Assembly: GCF_007679325.1 (NCBI RefSeq)
Contig: NZ_VEGI01000001.1
Coordinates: 620,001 to 684,000, forward strand
Reading direction: 5' to 3'
Length of the DNA stretch: 64,000 nt
DNA from: Arthrobacter sp. U41
Lineage (GTDB): Bacteria; Actinomycetota; Actinomycetes; Actinomycetales; Micrococcaceae
The stretch's first letter is position 1. Each line of letters starts with the position of its first letter. The position numbers were made by a program, and so were the translations under genes. Under the pieces are notes generated by a model, which searched no databases, was not told the origin of the DNA, and was given only the letters and a program-made list of their open reading frames with translations. This document shows, piece by piece, positions 62,026 through 64,000 of the stretch.

Positions 62026-62802
62026 CTAGCGGCGGACCACCGGGTTGGAGAGCCGGCCGATGCCCTCGATCTCCACCTCGAAGCGGTCCCCGGCCTCAAC
62101 CAGTCCGACGCCGGCGGGGGTGCCGGTCATGATGACGTCGCCGGGCAGCAGGGTGAAGGCCTGCGAGACAATCGAGACGAGCTCGCGGACGCCGCGGATC
62201 ATCTGGCTGGTGCTGCCGTCCTGGCGCAGTTCGCCGTTGAGTCGGCCCTGGATCTGCAGGTCCTCGGTGTTCAGCTCGGTCTCGATCCACGGCCCCAGCG
62301 GCGCGGAGGTGTCGAAGCCCTTGGCCCGGGCCCACTGCAGGTCGGTCTTCTGGACGTCGCGGGCGGTGAGGTCGTTGCCGCAGGTGTAGCCGAAGACGAC
62401 GTCGTCGACGCGTTCCTCCGGGACGTCCTTGCAGATCCGGCCGATGACAACGCAGAGCTCGGCCTCGAAGGACACTTCCTCGGAGAATTCCGGCAGGATG
62501 ATCGGATCGTTGGGCCCGATCACGGAGGTGTTGGGCTTCAGGAACAGCAGCGGCTGGGCCGGGACGTCGTTGCCGAGTTCCTTGGCGTGCTCCACGAAGT
62601 TGCGGCCCACGCCGATGACCTTGCTGCGCGGGATGATCGGGGCGAGCAGGCGCACGTCCTCGAGCTTGTGCCGCACGGCGGTTCGTTCCACGCCTTGGAA
62701 GAAGGGGTCGCCGTTGATGACAGTGACCATCTCACTGCCGGGCTCACCTTCAACAATGCCGTAGAGGGGATCAGAATCGACTACAAACCGGGCGATACGC
62801 AT
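62026..62802 (-). CDS. Fumarylacetoacetate hydrolase (FAH) family protein
   Basis: A 258-residue protein of the FAH/acylpyruvase fold. It has KVIGVGRNFVEHAKELG, the metal-binding acidic residues in EVSFEAELCVVIG, the YTCGNDLTARD block with the third metal Asp, the KGFDTSAPLGPW segment, and the GTPAGVGLVEAGD end. Likely substrates are acylpyruvates, oxaloacetate or 2-oxo-hept-3-ene-1,7-dioate type compounds. It is the first gene of the FAH-small membrane protein-gltX unit. Confidence 0.9.
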   Translation of the reverse strand: MRIARFVVDSDPLYGIVEGEPGSEMVTVINGDPFFQGVERTAVRHKLEDVRLLAPIIPRSKVIGVGRNFVEHAKELGNDVPAQPLLFLKPNTSVIGPNDPIILPEFSEEVSFEAELCVVIGRICKDVPEERVDDVVFGYTCGNDLTARDVQKTDLQWARAKGFDTSAPLGPWIETELNTEDLQIQGRLNGELRQDGSTSQMIRGVRELVSIVSQAFTLLPGDVIMTGTPAGVGLVEAGDRFEVEIEGIGRLSNPVVRR

Positions 62803-62918
62803 GGCTCCTAGCGTACCGTCTCCGTCAGGCGCGCCGGGCTCCGTGACCGTGCCTCTTGCGGTCCCAGTGTTAGTCTGACGCGACGCACGAGGCGTTTTAT
62901 CTGTTCAATGGGGGAAAC

Positions 62919-64000
62919 ATGTTAGGCATCGATACTTCTTCAGCGCGCTCTAAACGTCTCGGCGGGAGATTAGCAACCGGCGCGGCAACCGCTGTGATCG
63001 CCTCCGGAGGGCTAGTCGTATTTTCTGCGCCGGCCTTCGCTGCAGAGTCGGAAACATGCACCGCTGCGCAGGCAAGCTACCAGGCCGCCTTGACCGCTAC
63101 CGGCGCGAGCAACACACTTTCCGCCCAAGTCGCGGCAGCAAATCAAGCCGTGACCGAAGCGCAGCAGGCCCGCGATGCCCTGGCCGCAGCCGCCGTTGCC
63201 GACGCTGTCCAGGCGCAGGCCGACCTCGACGTCGCCGTCGCGTCCGCAGCCAAGACGGAAACCGGCTTGGAGTCGGCCCGGGAGCGACTGCAACGCGCAC
63301 TCGACACCGCCAGGTGGGCGGCCGACCGCGTGGACCGGATCCAGACCGAACTTGATGAGCTGCCTGAGCTGAATGCCGCGGCCGAGGAACAAGCAAGGAC
63401 TCAGCTCGAAGCAGCGACCGCCGCGCAGTCCGCTGCCGCTGTTAGTGTCACTGCCGCCCAAACAGCGCTGGAAGCCGCCAACGCGTCTCAGGACCAGCCG
63501 GCGATCGATGCCGCCCAAGCCGCACTGCTGGCCAAGCAAGTGGTGCTGGAAGCGGCTGAGGCGCAGCTGGCTGCAGCAAAATTGGCACTCGAAGGCGTGA
63601 AGGCCGACGGTGAGGCTCAGCTGGCGGATGCCTGGAACAGGGTAGAAGCCGCGGAGCAGCTGTTGTGGGAGATGGGTGATCACCTCATGCAGGCCGACGA
63701 TGCGTTCCGCGCCGCCAACGATCAGGCCGATACCGCAGCCGATGGCGTCACGCGGGCGCAGGCCACCCTCCTGGCGGCCCAGAATGTGGAAGGCATTGCT
63801 GCAGCAGATGCGGCTCTGGCTACAGCCAGCGCGGCCGCCAAGGCGCTGCACGCTCAAACAACGACGCCTCCTGACCCCGCATCCATCGACCGGCTGTTCC
63901 GTACTGCCCTCGAAGCCTGCGCGGCAACTTCTGAGACCGTCCCAAAGACACCAGTGGCTGTGGCCACGCCGGTCGTGGCGCCGGTGATAGCCACGGAGTC
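62919..64000 (+). CDS. Secreted alanine-rich coiled-coil protein (3' end outside window)
   Basis: The frame opens at ATG 62919, six bases after GGGGGA, and stays open to the window end, so 360 codons are visible. A signal peptide (residues 1-41, ending in AFA) is followed by about 300 residues of Ala/Gln/Glu/Asp-rich heptad-like helix, with one Cys near each end (ETCTAAQ near 46 and EACAAT near 334) that could form a disulphide. A Pro/Val/Thr-rich stretch begins at the cut end, suggesting a wall-spanning linker and a possible anchor beyond. The function is unknown; an extended surface or wall-binding stalk is likely. Confidence 0.78.
   Translation, partial: MLGIDTSSARSKRLGGRLATGAATAVIASGGLVVFSAPAFAAESETCTAAQASYQAALTATGASNTLSAQVAAANQAVTEAQQARDALAAAAVADAVQAQADLDVAVASAAKTETGLESARERLQRALDTARWAADRVDRIQTELDELPELNAAAEEQARTQLEAATAAQSAAAVSVTAAQTALEAANASQDQPAIDAAQAALLAKQVVLEAAEAQLAAAKLALEGVKADGEAQLADAWNRVEAAEQLLWEMGDHLMQADDAFRAANDQADTAADGVTRAQATLLAAQNVEGIAAADAALATASAAAKALHAQTTTPPDPASIDRLFRTALEACAATSETVPKTPVAVATPVVAPVIATE

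Noticed and set aside
60684..62132. A 482-codon plus-strand frame opposite gltX
   Set aside because: gltX on the minus strand is unambiguous; the antisense frame is low-complexity and rich in Val, Gly, Asp and His.
1..64000. CRISPR arrays, complete insertion sequences, prophage or toxin-antitoxin modules
   Set aside because: No regularly spaced direct repeats, no transposase or integrase motifs and no phage structural genes were seen on either strand.

Overview
The window is about 64 kb of high-GC actinobacterial DNA. Protein similarity recalled from memory (NdgR, LeuCD, GpsA, MurA, ThiL, GltX, DUF3515) and the gene order point to the family Micrococcaceae, Arthrobacter in the broad sense; no database search was possible. 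Two kinds of sequence alternate. Housekeeping blocks have dense GC-rich genes, about 70% GC in the lines counted. Surface-polysaccharide blocks drop to the mid-40s % GC in places and carry glycosyltransferases, sugar-nucleotide dehydrogenases, an export ABC transporter and polysaccharide lyases.

Layout. 1-966: 3' part of a Ca2+/H+ antiporter. 1060-6098 (minus): rsmD, recG, a short DAK2 protein and thiL. 6220-29467: a surface-glycan island with a YdcF protein, a GT4, an LCP ligase, a small membrane protein, wecB, a lyase-hydrolase fusion, a secreted heparinase-like lyase, a left-handed beta-helix acetyltransferase, then a six-gene minus operon (GT4, ABC permease, ABC ATPase, CgeB/GT2 protein, wecC, a 1,477-residue multi-GT protein), and a proline-rich membrane-tethered protein. 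29662-38923: DUF3515 lipoprotein, ddl, gpsA, plsC, murA, an inserted DUF6270-like gene, leuD, leuC, divergent ndgR, and a DUF1697 gene. 38984-45477: tandem dynamin-like GTPases and a galactose oxidase-like protein with three CBM32 domains. 45686-45960: tRNA-Glu and tRNA-Gln. 46553-48880: a second secreted heparinase-like lyase. 49459-60141 (minus): a HAD phosphatase and a second glycan block (UDP-glucose dehydrogenase, two-domain GT2, unknown proteins, a PP-loop protein, another GT and a PL8-type lyase). 60204-62802: gltX, a small membrane protein and an FAH-family hydrolase. 62919 to the end: the start of a secreted alanine-rich coiled-coil protein.

How the genes fit together. WecB and WecC make UDP-ManNAc and UDP-ManNAcA, and the 50186-51541 dehydrogenase makes UDP-GlcA. 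The glycosyltransferases would polymerise these uronic-acid sugars, the ABC pair would export the chain, and the LCP protein would attach it to peptidoglycan. This resembles the teichuronic acid (glucose plus ManNAcA) known from Micrococcus luteus. Four proteins related to beta-eliminating polysaccharide lyases, which act on uronic-acid polymers, lie in or near the same loci, suggesting that the cell edits or recycles its own acidic wall glycan. The polymer structure is an inference.

The most notable points are the lyase-hydrolase fusion (11185-13929), the galactose oxidase homologue with an apparently complete radical-copper site (42466-45477), the PP-loop protein inside a glycan block (55335-56495), an apparently cytosolic PL8 lyase with a conserved catalytic tetrad just after gltX, and the 1,477-residue multi-transferase.
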